This document shows positions 50,771 through 61,100 of a DNA stretch of 64,000 nt, piece by piece. A program made the translations under genes and the position numbers. The notes beneath the pieces are model-generated. The model saw only the letters and a list, made by a program, of their open reading frames with translations, did no database searches and had not been told where the DNA came from. The stretch's first letter is position 1, and every line of letters begins with the position of its first letter. The stretch comes from Chromatocurvus sp964613795. GTDB lineage: Bacteria > Pseudomonadota > Gammaproteobacteria > Pseudomonadales > Halieaceae. Location of the stretch: the NCBI GenBank assembly GCA_964613795.1, contig CAZTJR010000016.1, forward strand, positions 1 to 64,000, in the 5' to 3' direction.

Positions 50771-51949
50771 ATGAGAGAAGCTGTCATCGTATCTACCGCC
50801 CGCACCCCGATCGGCAAGGCCTATCGGGGTGGGTTCAACAATCTGACGGGGGCGACGCTGGGCGCGGCATCCGTTGCAGCAGCGGTGCGCCGCGCGGGCA
50901 TCGATCCGGCGCAGATTGAGGATGTAATCATGGGCTGCGCACTGCAGCAGGGCTCGACAGGGCAGAACATTGCGCGCCAGATCGCGCTGCGCGCAGGCCT
51001 GCCGGTCTCGGTTCCCGGCATGACGCTGGATCGCCAGTGCTCATCCGGGCTTATGGCCGTTGCCACGGCGGCCAAGCAGATTCTGCACGACGGCATGAGC
51101 TGTGCGGTTGCCGGCGGCCTCGAGTCCATTTCTCTGGTGCAGAACGAGCACATGAACGTGCATCGCATGGTGGACGACGAACTGGTCGCCATGCATCCGG
51201 ATATCCACATGCCCATGCTGCAGACCGCGGAGGTGGTAGCCAAGCGTTATGGCATTACCCGTGAGCAGATGGATGAATACGGCCTGCAGTCACAGCAGCG
51301 TACGGCGGCCGCCTATGAAGCAGGACGGTTTGACGAGGAGCTGACGCCGGTCACCTGCACGCGCATTGTCTGGAACAAGGAAACCGGAGAGCAATCCGAG
51401 GCGGAGGTGACGGTGTCTGCCGACGAGGGATTGCGCGCCACCACGGCCGAGGGACTGGCGGGCCTGAAAACGGTGATTGAGGGCGGCACGATTACCGCCG
51501 GCAATGCTTCACAGCTCTCTGACGGGTCCTCTGCCCAGGTGCTGATGGAGGCGGGCGAAGCGCAGCGCCTCGGGCTGACGCCTCTGGGCTACTATCGCGG
51601 TATGGCGGTTGCCGGCTGCGAGCCGGACGAGATGGGCATTGGCCCCGTGTTCGCCGTGCCCGGGCTGCTCAAGCAACACGGCCTGTCGGTGGATGATATC
51701 GGCCTGTGGGAGCTGAATGAGGCGTTCGCGGTGCAGGTCATTTACTGTCGCGATCAGCTCGGCATTGATAACGATAAACTGAACGTCAACGGCGGTGCCA
51801 TCTCCGTCGGTCACCCTTACGGCATGAGTGGGTCGCGCATGATCGGCCACGCGCTGATCGAGGGCAAACGCCGGGGCGTGAAATATGTAGTGGTTACCAT
51901 GTGTGTCGGCGGCGGTATGGGGGCCGCGGGCCTGTTCGAGGTAGCCTGA
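50771..51949 (+). CDS. Acetyl-CoA C-acyltransferase (thiolase)
   Basis: A 392-residue thiolase that cleaves 3-ketoacyl-CoA with CoA. The nucleophilic Cys lies in LDRQCSSGLMAVA (about 87-99), the NEAFAVQ motif at about 317-323, the His in SVGHPYGMSGSRM and the second Cys in VTMCVGGGMGAAG near the end. AAAGGAG precedes the ATG. It follows the hydratase and dehydrogenase and completes a beta-oxidation round. A clear terminator follows its stop. Confidence 0.93.
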   Translation: MREAVIVSTARTPIGKAYRGGFNNLTGATLGAASVAAAVRRAGIDPAQIEDVIMGCALQQGSTGQNIARQIALRAGLPVSVPGMTLDRQCSSGLMAVATAAKQILHDGMSCAVAGGLESISLVQNEHMNVHRMVDDELVAMHPDIHMPMLQTAEVVAKRYGITREQMDEYGLQSQQRTAAAYEAGRFDEELTPVTCTRIVWNKETGEQSEAEVTVSADEGLRATTAEGLAGLKTVIEGGTITAGNASQLSDGSSAQVLMEAGEAQRLGLTPLGYYRGMAVAGCEPDEMGIGPVFAVPGLLKQHGLSVDDIGLWELNEAFAVQVIYCRDQLGIDNDKLNVNGGAISVGHPYGMSGSRMIGHALIEGKRRGVKYVVVTMCVGGGMGAAGLFEVA

Positions 51950-51967
51950 GCAGAACACACCCGGCAG

Positions 51968-51990
51968 ACGGCGCCTCGGGGCGCCGTTTC
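51968..51990 (+). terminator. Rho-independent terminator after the thiolase gene
   Basis: An eight-base perfect stem ACGGCGCC / GGCGCCGT closes a TCGG tetraloop, followed by TTC. It divides the cluster between thiolase and the quinone-reductase-like gene, although the short T-run may allow readthrough. Confidence 0.7.
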
Positions 51991-52027
51991 TTCATTCACC
52001 GACAGCGCGACAGCGCAGGGGAAAACG

Positions 52028-53008
52028 ATGAAAGCGTTGGTATGCAGGGAACATGGCGGTCCCGAAAAGCTGGACCTGGTGACGGACTGGCCGGAGCCGG
52101 ATCTCGGTGAGCACGACGTCCTGATTGACGTCAAGGCCGCCGGCCTCAATTTTCCGGACGTGCTCATTATCCAGGGCAAGTACCAGATGCAGCCGGATCT
52201 GCCGTTTGTTCCGGGCGGTGAATGCTCCGGCATAGTCAGCGCAGTAGGCGATAAGGTGACCCGTTTTTCGGTAGGTGACAGTGTGATTTCCATGGCCGGC
52301 GTGGGCGCCTTCTGCGAACGGATTGCGGTGAATGAAAACGGCGTGTTCCGCAAGCCCGAGGCACTGAGCCATGTTCAGGCGGCAGGGGTCTCGGTGACCT
52401 ACTTCACGTCCTACCACGCGCTGAAGCAGCGTGCCAACCTGCAGCCTGGCGAGACCCTGCTGGTGCTGGGGGCGGCGGGCGGCGTTGGCGTTACCGCGGT
52501 CGAGCTGGGCAAGCACATGGGTGCCCGCGTGATTGCAGCGGCCAGCAGCGACGAGAAGCTGGCGCTGTGCCGCAAACTGGGCGCGGACGAGGTCATCAAC
52601 TACAGCGAAGTCGATCTCAAGAACGCCATCAAGACGCTGACCGACGGCAAGGGCGTCGATGTAGTCTACGACCCGGTCGGCGGTGACTTTTCCGAACCGG
52701 CGATTCGCGGTATGGCCTGGAGAGGCCGCTACCTGGTCGTCGGCTTTGCCAGCGGCCCCATCCCGAGCATTCCACTCAACCTGACACTGCTCAAGGGCTG
52801 CTCCATCATGGGGGTCTTCTGGGGGCGCTTTACCAGTGAGGAGCCGCAGGAGAATCTGCGGAATATCGAGGAGCTCTGGGCCATGTTTGAGGCGGGTGAG
52901 CTGAAGCCGGTTATCACTGATATCTATCCTCTTGAGGATTACGCCAGTGCCTATGACTGCATGATCCAGCGGCGCGCCCGCGGCAAGGTCATGCTGACGA
53001 TGGACTGA
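52028..53008 (+). CDS. NADPH:quinone oxidoreductase-like MDR enzyme
   Basis: A 326-residue medium-chain reductase of the quinone-oxidoreductase group. PFVPGGECSGIVSAVG (about 60-75), VTYFTSYHALKQRA and the NADPH loop LVLGAAGGVGVTAVELGKH (about 146-164) are present. Zinc ligands are absent. Such enzymes reduce quinones or enoyl/acryloyl-CoA-type substrates; in this setting a double-bond reduction of an intermediate is plausible. AGGGGAAAACG precedes the ATG. Confidence 0.88.
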   Translation: MKALVCREHGGPEKLDLVTDWPEPDLGEHDVLIDVKAAGLNFPDVLIIQGKYQMQPDLPFVPGGECSGIVSAVGDKVTRFSVGDSVISMAGVGAFCERIAVNENGVFRKPEALSHVQAAGVSVTYFTSYHALKQRANLQPGETLLVLGAAGGVGVTAVELGKHMGARVIAAASSDEKLALCRKLGADEVINYSEVDLKNAIKTLTDGKGVDVVYDPVGGDFSEPAIRGMAWRGRYLVVGFASGPIPSIPLNLTLLKGCSIMGVFWGRFTSEEPQENLRNIEELWAMFEAGELKPVITDIYPLEDYASAYDCMIQRRARGKVMLTMD

Positions 53009-53025
53009 AACCGGGAGACAAGGCG

Positions 53026-54192
53026 ATGGCAGCTTACACATTCACCACCGTCGGGCAGATTGTCAGCGGCCCGGGCGCGGCGCTGGAGCTGGATGGCCTG
53101 TGTGCGCCCCTGGGAATTCGCCGTCCTCTGCTGGTTACTGACCCCGGGCTTGTGAGTATTGGCCTGGTTCAGCCGCTGTGCCAGGCACTGGACGCGGCGG
53201 GCATTGAGGTGGTGCTGTTCGGTGAAGTGCGCGAAGACCCGCCGACGTCCGTGGTGGAGGCAGCGGCTGCGCTGGGCCGTGAGCGGGGCGTCGACGGCGT
53301 GATTGCGGTTGGCGGCGGCAGTTCCATGGATGTGGCCAAAGTCACTGCGGCGCTGCTGGATGGAAGCCAGCCGCTGTCCGGAATGTATGGCGTGGAACAG
53401 CTGCGTGGCGGGCGTCTGCCGCTCATTCTGGTGCCCACCACAGCCGGAACCGGGTCTGAGGTGACACCGGTGGCCGTGCTGACCACTGGTGAAACGACCA
53501 AGGCCGGGATTTCATCCCCGGTGCTGCTACCAGACGTTGCCGTTCTCGATCCCGACCTGACGCTTGGACTACCACCCTCGGTAACGGCCATGACCGGCGT
53601 TGATGCAATGGTGCACGCAATAGAGGCCTATACCTCGCGGCTCAGGAAAAACCCGATCTCCGACAATCTGGCGCGCAGTGCCCTGTCACTGCTGTCGCGC
53701 AATATCCGCACGGCGGTTCACGAGGGAGGCAATCGAGAAGCGCGCAGCGCCATGCTGCTCGGCGCCATGCAGGCGGGTCAGGCATTCGCCAATGCGCCGG
53801 TCGCGGCGGTGCATGCTCTGGCCTATCCCCTCGGTGGGCACTATCACATTCCCCATGGTCTGAGTAACTCGCTGGTGCTGCCTGGCGTGCTGGCCTTCAA
53901 TGCGCCAGCGGCCAGCGGCCTGTACGCAGAGCTGGCGGAGCTGGTGGTGGGCAGGCCGGTCGCAGGCAGTGATGAGGCGAAGACAGCGGCATTGATCGAT
54001 GCATTGCGTGAGCTGATCGCCGATGTCGCGCTGCCAGCCAGTCTGGCCGCTGCTGGCGTCCGCGAGGATGCCATTGACCGTCTGGCGGAGGATGCCATGC
54101 TGCAAGAGCGCCTGCTGGTGAATAATCCACGCGAGCTCGCACTGGAAGATGCGCGTGCGATCTACCGCGCGGCCTATGGTGATCCGGCGTGA
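53026..54192 (+). CDS. Iron-containing alcohol dehydrogenase / maleylacetate reductase type
   Basis: A 388-residue group III dehydrogenase. NAD-binding GVIAVGGGSSMDVAKVTAAL (about 88-107) and metal-ligand motifs GVDAMVHAIEAYTS (Asp/His) and HALAYPLGGHYHIPHGLSNS (two His) are intact. The substrate may be a hydroxy acid or alcohol intermediate of the cluster. GGGAGACAAGGCG precedes the ATG, 17 bases after the preceding gene. The stop overlaps the thioesterase start as GTGA. Confidence 0.9.
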   Translation: MAAYTFTTVGQIVSGPGAALELDGLCAPLGIRRPLLVTDPGLVSIGLVQPLCQALDAAGIEVVLFGEVREDPPTSVVEAAAALGRERGVDGVIAVGGGSSMDVAKVTAALLDGSQPLSGMYGVEQLRGGRLPLILVPTTAGTGSEVTPVAVLTTGETTKAGISSPVLLPDVAVLDPDLTLGLPPSVTAMTGVDAMVHAIEAYTSRLRKNPISDNLARSALSLLSRNIRTAVHEGGNREARSAMLLGAMQAGQAFANAPVAAVHALAYPLGGHYHIPHGLSNSLVLPGVLAFNAPAASGLYAELAELVVGRPVAGSDEAKTAALIDALRELIADVALPASLAAAGVREDAIDRLAEDAMLQERLLVNNPRELALEDARAIYRAAYGDPA

Positions 54193-54626
54193 ATGAAAAG
54201 GATCCCGTATCGCGAGGCGATTATCGCCACTTCTATAAACTCGATACCCGCTGGTCCGACAACGACATCTACGGGCATATTAATAACGTCATCTACTACG
54301 CCTATATCGATTCGGTAGTGAATCGCTTTCTGATCGAGGAGGGCGGCCTGGATATCAGCGGCGGCGATGTAGTGGGCTTCGTGGTGAGCTCGGGCTGCGA
54401 GTATCTGAAGCCCGCGGCCTACCCCGATGCACTCGAAGCTGGCTTGCGTGTCGATCACCTCGGCAACAGCTCGGTCCGTTATGCTGTGGGGATTTTCCGC
54501 CGTGGCGAAGACAGCCCCTGCGCCTGCGGCTTCTCTGTACACGTGTTTGTCGCTCGCCCCGGCAATCGTCCGGTGCCCTTGCCCGAGACGCTGCGTCGGG
54601 CACTGCAGTCCCTGTTAATCGACTGA
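54189..54626 (+). CDS. Acyl-CoA thioesterase (4HBT hotdog)
   Basis: A 145-residue hotdog thioesterase. RWSDNDIYGHINNVIYYAYID (about 21-41; the core is DNDIYGHINN) corresponds to the catalytic Asp region of 4-hydroxybenzoyl-CoA thioesterase-type enzymes. It starts at a GTG overlapping the alcohol dehydrogenase stop, so translation is coupled. It would release CoA from overflow or end products of the pathway. Its end overlaps the end of the convergent MFS gene by 12 bases. Confidence 0.85.
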   Translation: MNEKDPVSRGDYRHFYKLDTRWSDNDIYGHINNVIYYAYIDSVVNRFLIEEGGLDISGGDVVGFVVSSGCEYLKPAAYPDALEAGLRVDHLGNSSVRYAVGIFRRGEDSPCACGFSVHVFVARPGNRPVPLPETLRRALQSLLID

Positions 54627-55820
54627 TCGGGCGCTGCGCTGGCCCAGCGCCAGCACCAGCAGTGCGAGGAAAAAAATCAGCGCTGCAAACAGCGGCGCCA
54701 GTGATGACTGCACCTGGTAAAGCAGTCCGCCGCACAGGGGGCCGGCAACGAAGCCAATCGCAGGGCAGGCGGCGATCAATCCCGCGGCGCCCCCCTGTTC
54801 GTCGGCGCCGACTGCCAGTGAGGCGCCGGCGATGATGGCCGGCATGGTCAGTCCCAGCCCCGCACCCAGAAACGCCATCCCCGACGCGATGAACAGAAAG
54901 GCGCTGCCGCCGGCGAGAATGGCGGCGCCTGTGAGCATTGCCAGCAACCCCAGCCGGATGAAGGTCCCTGGCTGCAGCTGCAGCCACTGCATGGCGGTCA
55001 CCTGCACCGCGAACGTGAAACTGGCCGAGACCATCAGGGCGGCACCGGTCATTTGTGCGGTGGCGATGCCGTCCAGTTCCAGCGTGTCCTGCACCAGAAA
55101 GCCCAGAGTCTGCTGGATGGCGGAAAAGCCGGTGAAAAGCGCTATTGCGGTCAGCACGTACGCCCGCAGGCGGGGATCACTGAATCGCAGGCGGGCGGGT
55201 CCCTGTCGTTTCCGGCGATCGCGGGGAGGTGTAATCGGCAGCATGCGCCAGACCAGCACGGCAGCACAGGCAGACAGGGCCCCGGCAAAGTACAGTGGCG
55301 CCAGTAGACCGAAAGCCGCGAGTGCGCCGCTGACGGCGGGGCCGAGGATCATGCCCAGGCTGTTCGCCGTGCCCAGTTTTGCCATGGCGCGTGTGCGGCC
55401 GGCGGGCGCGGTGTGATCGGCGGCGTAGGCGGTGCTGGCGGGACCAGTGGCCGACATCACCAGTGACTGCGCGCAGCGCGCTGCCAGGGCAGCGCCATAC
55501 AGTGATAGCCCGCCAATCATGCCGGCAAGGCCGGCGTAGAATATGGAGGTGAAAATCAGCGTGCCAATCGTGTAGCCGATAAGGCCGACGATAATGATCG
55601 GTTTGCGGCCTACGCTATCACTGATCCGCCCCCAGAATGGTGATGCCAGGCCGAAGGTCAGTGCCGACAGGCTGATGATCGAGGTAATCTGAAGCTCGCT
55701 CAGCGCCACTTCGCGCCCGAGCGGTGCCAGGATGGCAAACACCAGCGACTGGCCGATACCGGTTGCCATAAGCGCGGTAATGAGAGCGGCCGTATGGCGC
55801 CACTGCAGGGTGTCGCTCAC
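54615..55820 (-). CDS. MFS efflux transporter (TetA-like)
   Basis: A 401-residue carrier with 12 helices. Motif A is seen as FGLASPFWGRISDSVGRKPI (about 56-75), and motif C-like LGTANSLGMILGPAVSGALA follows helix 5. The overall layout is that of the tetracycline/multidrug DHA1 exporters. The GTG start overlaps the stop of the upstream dehydrogenase gene as GTGA. The substrate is unknown; export or uptake of a compound treated by the neighbouring catabolic genes is possible. Confidence 0.87.
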   Translation of the reverse strand: MSDTLQWRHTAALITALMATGIGQSLVFAILAPLGREVALSELQITSIISLSALTFGLASPFWGRISDSVGRKPIIIVGLIGYTIGTLIFTSIFYAGLAGMIGGLSLYGAALAARCAQSLVMSATGPASTAYAADHTAPAGRTRAMAKLGTANSLGMILGPAVSGALAAFGLLAPLYFAGALSACAAVLVWRMLPITPPRDRRKRQGPARLRFSDPRLRAYVLTAIALFTGFSAIQQTLGFLVQDTLELDGIATAQMTGAALMVSASFTFAVQVTAMQWLQLQPGTFIRLGLLAMLTGAAILAGGSAFLFIASGMAFLGAGLGLTMPAIIAGASLAVGADEQGGAAGLIAACPAIGFVAGPLCGGLLYQVQSSLAPLFAALIFFLALLVLALGQRSARSVD

Positions 55821-56653
55821 TCGGCGGCCCGCCCAAGCCTGCCGAGCCCCGGCAGCATGTGCGGATACCGCACTGGAAAAAGTCGCGCCAGGAGGTCAAT
55901 AACGCGCGCGTCCTGCCCTATGAGCAGGCGCGGCTGGCGCCGTTCAATAGCCCGGATGATACGGGCCGCAGCCTGCTCGGGCGTGGTGCGGGCGAGTGAT
56001 TCGAACTGCGCAGCCCGGTCATCAGCCGAGAGACCGGATTCGCCGCCGCGACTGTTGCGGGCTATTTTGGTCCTGACCCCGCCGGGATGCACGCAGCAGG
56101 CGTGAACACGACTGCCTCTCAGCTCCTGCCGCAGCGACTCTGTGTAGCCGCGCACGGCGAACTTCGAGGCGTTGTAGGCAGACTGCGTGGGGACACCGAT
56201 AACGCCAAAAATGGAGGACATATTGATCAGGTGTCCCTGGGGCGCCTCCTGCAGCAGCGGCAGGAACGCCAGCGTGCCATGGACAACCCCCCAGAAATTG
56301 ATGGCCATCAGCCACTGCAGCTCGGCATAGTCGCAGGCGTCGACCCGGGAACTGTAGGCAACTCCCGCGTTGTTGATGACGATGTCGACTGCGGCATGAT
56401 CCTTGCGCGAGCGATGCTCGCTGATGTTTCTGGCCCATCGGTCGATGGCGCCTTTGTCGGCGACATCGATCCTGTGCTGATCTGCAGGAACCTCCGGACA
56501 GGGCAGGTCTTTCACGGTTGCCGCCAGACCCGCATCGTCGATATCGCCGAGGAACAGCGCGCACCCCTGACGGTTCAGCTCGATGGCAAGTGCGCGACCG
56601 ATGCCGGAGCCCGCGCCGGTAATCACCGCGGTTTTCCCGGTGCAGTAACTCAT
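55817..56653 (-). CDS. Short-chain dehydrogenase/reductase
   Basis: A 278-residue SDR. Cofactor loop AVITGAGSGIGRALAIEL (about 9-26), DIVINNAGVAYSSRV, catalytic INMSSIFGVIGVPTQSAYNA and the following Lys in SKFAVRGYTESLRQEL are present. The start at 56653 is chosen because the Rossmann strand begins right after it; the open upstream extension has no signal. It shares an operon with the MFS gene and is divergent from carA. The substrate is unknown. Confidence 0.87.
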   Translation of the reverse strand: MSYCTGKTAVITGAGSGIGRALAIELNRQGCALFLGDIDDAGLAATVKDLPCPEVPADQHRIDVADKGAIDRWARNISEHRSRKDHAAVDIVINNAGVAYSSRVDACDYAELQWLMAINFWGVVHGTLAFLPLLQEAPQGHLINMSSIFGVIGVPTQSAYNASKFAVRGYTESLRQELRGSRVHACCVHPGGVRTKIARNSRGGESGLSADDRAAQFESLARTTPEQAAARIIRAIERRQPRLLIGQDARVIDLLARLFPVRYPHMLPGLGRLGRAAE

Positions 56654-56915
56654 GATCAGCGTGTACCTGTTGTCGAGTGGTACCCCCATCTTAAAAAACC
56701 CGAACGCGGACGCAACTGTTTTCGGCAGGGTTTTCACGGCGGCTACCCATAGCGTCGTGCTAATGCCCATTGCCGCGTCCGGCCATCAGCTAGCGCTGGA
56801 CAGCAATCTCCCGATCACCTAAACTCGCCCACCAAATTGTGCGTACGCGTCTGGCAGTAAAAACTGCCCGAAACGTGTGCCCGCCACCCCCGCGCAGCGT
56901 CGGAGGACTTCACGG

Positions 56916-56948
56916 AAAGCGAGATGCCTTAACACATCTCGCTTTTTT
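56916..56948 (+). terminator. Intrinsic terminator upstream of carA, candidate attenuator
   Basis: The stem AAAGCGAGATG / CATCTCGCTTT (56916-56926 and 56935-56945) has an eight-base loop and runs into TTTTTT (56943-56948). It lies 45 bases before the carA start and no gene on this strand ends upstream, so it does not close another transcript. A leader transcript ending here, i.e. attenuation of carAB, is the natural reading. An Arg-codon-rich frame overlaps its left side. Confidence 0.75.
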
Positions 56949-56993
56949 GCGGCCGCTCGACGGGCGCCCAGTTGTCGCAGAGTGGAGGTCAGA

Positions 56994-58139
56994 TTGTCCA
57001 GCCCGGCTTTACTCGCCCTTGAAGATGGCAGCCTGTTCCGCGGCACCGCCGTCGGTGCAGAAGGCTCCAGTGTCGGAGAAGTGGTGTTCAACACCGCCAT
57101 GACCGGCTATCAGGAGATACTCACAGACCCATCCTATGCCCGCCAGATGGTGACGTTGACCTACCCCCATATTGGCAATACCGGTACCAATGCGGAAGAT
57201 AACGAGTCCAGTCGTGTCTGGGCTGCGGGGCTGATCATTCGCGATCTGCCCCTGATGGTCAGCAACTACAGGAGCAGCCAGTCGCTGGATGCCTGGCTGC
57301 GCGATAACGATGTCGTCGCCATTGCGGACATCGATACCCGCAGACTGACCCGTGTGCTGCGGGAAAAAGGCGCGCAGGCGGGCTGCATCGTGACGGGAGC
57401 TGCGGCTGCCGATAGTGATGCCGCCATTGCCGCTGCCCGTGGTTTTCCCGGCCTGGCCGGGGCCGATCTCGCTCGGGAGGTGTCAGTCACAGAGAGCTAC
57501 GTCTGGCAAGAGGGCAGCTGGCAGTGGGATATTGGTCACGCTGAACCCGCGAAAGCATCGCTCGATCTGCATGTGGTCGCCTATGACTACGGCTGCAAGC
57601 GCAACATTCTGCGCATGCTGGTGGATCGGGGTTGTCGCCTGACGGTGGTGCCGGCGAAAACACCCGCCAGCGAGGTGCTGGCGTTGCGTCCGGACGGCGT
57701 CTTCCTGTCCAACGGGCCGGGCGATCCGGAACCCTGTGACTATGCCATACAGGCCATTGCGGCATTGCTGGAAACCGATACGCCGATATTCGGCATCTGT
57801 CTCGGGCACCAGCTGCTGGCACTGGCCAGTGGCGGCCGAACACTGAAGATGAAATTCGGCCACCACGGTGCCAATCACCCTGTGCAGAACCTGGCTGACG
57901 GCAGCGTCATGATAACCAGTCAGAACCACAGTTTCGCGGTGGATGACGCAGCGCTCCCCGATAATCTGCGGGTGACCCACCGCTCTCTGTTTGACGGGTC
58001 TCTACAGGGGATTCACCGCACCGACCGGCCCGCCTTCAGTTTTCAGGGTCACCCGGAAGCGAGCCCGGGGCCGCATGATGCGGCGCCGTTATTCGACCAC
58101 TTCATCGAGCTCATGCGGGCTCGCCCAGCGCAGGACTGA
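56994..58139 (+). CDS. carA: Carbamoyl-phosphate synthase small subunit
   Basis: A 381-residue glutaminase subunit that supplies ammonia for carbamoyl phosphate, used in arginine and pyrimidine synthesis. The N-terminal domain has FNTAMTGYQEILTDPSYA. The class I amidotransferase domain has the nucleophile in FGICLGHQLLALASGG (about 263-278) and the His-Glu pair in FQGHPEASPGPHD (about 346-358). The start is TTG, chosen because GGAGG precedes it and homologues begin at this point. The frame is open upstream to GTG 56877 through the terminator hairpin. carB follows after eight bases. Confidence 0.94.
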   Translation: MSSPALLALEDGSLFRGTAVGAEGSSVGEVVFNTAMTGYQEILTDPSYARQMVTLTYPHIGNTGTNAEDNESSRVWAAGLIIRDLPLMVSNYRSSQSLDAWLRDNDVVAIADIDTRRLTRVLREKGAQAGCIVTGAAAADSDAAIAAARGFPGLAGADLAREVSVTESYVWQEGSWQWDIGHAEPAKASLDLHVVAYDYGCKRNILRMLVDRGCRLTVVPAKTPASEVLALRPDGVFLSNGPGDPEPCDYAIQAIAALLETDTPIFGICLGHQLLALASGGRTLKMKFGHHGANHPVQNLADGSVMITSQNHSFAVDDAALPDNLRVTHRSLFDGSLQGIHRTDRPAFSFQGHPEASPGPHDAAPLFDHFIELMRARPAQD

Positions 58140-58147
58140 AGCCAGCA

Positions 58148-61100
58148 ATGCCAAAGCGTACCGACATCAACAGTATCCTCATCCTCGGTGCCGGACCTAT
58201 CGTCATCGGCCAGGCCTGCGAGTTTGACTACTCCGGAGCTCAGGCCTGCAAGGCGCTGCGCGAAGAGGGATTCCGCGTCATCCTGGTGAACTCGAATCCC
58301 GCCACCATCATGACCGACCCGGCGATGGCCGACTCCACCTACATCGAGCCCATCGAGTGGCGCACGGTAGCCCGCATTATCGAAACCGAGAAGCCCGACG
58401 CGCTGCTGCCAACCATGGGTGGCCAGACCGCACTCAACTGCGCCCTGGATCTGGCCCGCGAAGGCGTGCTGAAGGCCCATGACGTAGAAATGATCGGCGC
58501 CACCAAGGAGTCGATCGACATGGCCGAGGACCGCGACCTGTTCGACAAGGCGATGCGGCGTATCGGCCTGGAGACGCCACGGGCAATGATTGCCCACAGT
58601 CTGGAGGAGGCCTACCAGGTCCTCGACTCCATCGGTCTGCCGTGCATCATTCGGCCGTCTTTCACGATGGGCGGGTCCGGTGGCGGCATTGCCTACAACC
58701 GCGACGAGTTTGAGCAAATCTGCAACCGTGGCCTCGATCTGTCACCCACCAACGAGCTCTTGATCGACGAGTCCCTCATCGGCTGGAAAGAGTTTGAGAT
58801 GGAGGTTGTGCGCGACCGCAATGACAACTGCATTATTGTCTGCGCGATCGAGAATGTGGACGCCATGGGCGTGCATACGGGGGACTCAATCACGGTAGCG
58901 CCGGCGCAGACGCTGACCGACAAGGAATACCAGATCATGCGGAATGCGTCGCTCGCCGTTTTGCGCGAGATCGGCGTTGAGACTGGCGGTTCCAACGTCC
59001 AGTTCGGACTGGATCCGCAAACCGGTCGCCTGGTGGTGATCGAGATGAATCCCCGGGTGTCCCGGTCGTCCGCCCTGGCGTCCAAGGCGACCGGATTTCC
59101 AATCGCCAAGGTGGCTGCCAAGCTGGCCATTGGCTATACGCTGGATGAGTTGCGCAACGAGATCACCGGTGGGGCCACGCCGGCCTCGTTCGAGCCGTCC
59201 ATCGACTACGTCGTCACCAAGATACCGCGCTTCGCCTTCGAGAAATTCAGCACCGCGGATTCGCGTCTCACCACCCAGATGAAGTCCGTGGGCGAGGCCA
59301 TGGCCATTGGCCGTACCTTCCAGGAATCCCTGCAGAAGGCGCTGCGCAGCCTCGAGGTCGGATCGACCGGGTTTGAACACATGCTGGATGTGGATAATCC
59401 CGATCTGCGCGATGAGCTGGTGGCCGAACTGACCAACCCCAGCTGTGACCGTATCTGGTATCTTGCAGATGCCTTCCGCGCCGGCATGTCCGTGGACGAG
59501 GTGCATGGCTATTCCGGGGTTGATCCGTGGTTTCTGGTGCAGATCGAAGATATCGTTCGTACCGAAAATGGTCTGAAGAAGCTCGCCCTGGGTCAGATTG
59601 ACCGAGAGCAGATGTTCAGCTTGAAGCGCAAGGGCTTCTCTGACGCCCGCCTCGCCGTGTTGTTCGGCGTCTCTGAATCCGAGGTGCGTGCCCATCGCCA
59701 TGGCCTTGGCATTCGCCCGGTCTACAAGCGGGTCGACACCTGCGCGGCTGAGTTCGTCGCAGAAACCGCCTATATGTACTCCACCTATGAAGAGGAGTGT
59801 GAGGCGGCTGCCTCCTCGCGCCGCAAGATCCTGGTCATTGGCGGCGGTCCGAATCGTATCGGTCAGGGTATCGAGTTCGATTACTGCTGTGTGCACGCGG
59901 TACTGGCCATGCGCGAGGATGGTTACGAGACCATCATGATCAACTGCAATCCCGAGACCGTGTCCACCGATTACGATACCTCCGACCGCCTGTATTTCGA
60001 GCCGGTCACGCTGGAGGACGTGCTGGAAATTGTCGATCTGGAAAAGCCGGAAGGCGTGATTGTGCAGTTCGGCGGGCAAACGCCGCTGAAGCTGGCGCGG
60101 GATCTCGAGACAGCGGGCGTGCCCATTATCGGCACCACGCCGGATGCCATTGACCGGGCGGAGGACCGCGAACGCTTCCAGCAGATGATCAACAAGCTCG
60201 GCCTGCGACAGCCGGCGAACACCACGGTGCGCAGCGTCGATGCGGCTGTGGCGGCGGCCCAGAATATCGGTTATCCGCTGGTTGTGCGGCCGTCCTATGT
60301 GCTCGGCGGTCGCGCGATGGAAATTGTCTATCGCGAGGAGGATCTTCTTCGCTACATGAATGATGCGGTGTCCGTATCCAATGAATCGCCGGTACTGCTG
60401 GATAGCTTTCTGAGTGCCGCGATCGAAGTGGACATTGATGCCGTCAGCGACGGCGAAACGGTGGTTATCGGTGCCATCATGCAGCACATCGAGCAGGCCG
60501 GGGTACACTCCGGCGACTCCGCCTGCTCCTTGCCGCCCTATAGCCTGCCGGCGCAGGTCCAGGACATGATGCGCAAGCAGGTCCGCCAGATGGCGCTTGA
60601 GCTGGGTGTGCGTGGCTTGATGAATGTGCAGCTGGCCTGGCAGGACGACACCGTCTACATCATTGAAGTGAACCCGCGCGCATCGCGTACGGTGCCGTTC
60701 GTGTCCAAGTGTATCGGCGCGTCGCTGGCCAAGATCGCGGCTCGCTGCATGGTCGGGCAGACCCTTGCCTCGCAGGGCTTCGACCGCGAAATCGTGCCGC
60801 CGTATTTCAGCGTCAAGGAAGCGATCCTTCCGTTCAACAAGTTCCCGGGTGTTGACCCGATCCTCGGCCCGGAAATGAAGTCCACGGGGGAAGTCATGGG
60901 CACCGGCGATACCTTTGCCGATGCCTTTGCCAAGGCTCAGCTCGCGGCTGGTGATCCCGCGCCGCGCAGTGGTACGGTGCTGATCAGCGTGCGGGATGTC
61001 GACAAGCCCGGAGCCATTACCGTGGCAAAGCAGATGGTCGAGCTGGGCTTTACGCTGGCGGCGACCCGGGGCACGGCGGCGGCGCTGGAGGCCGCCGGGC

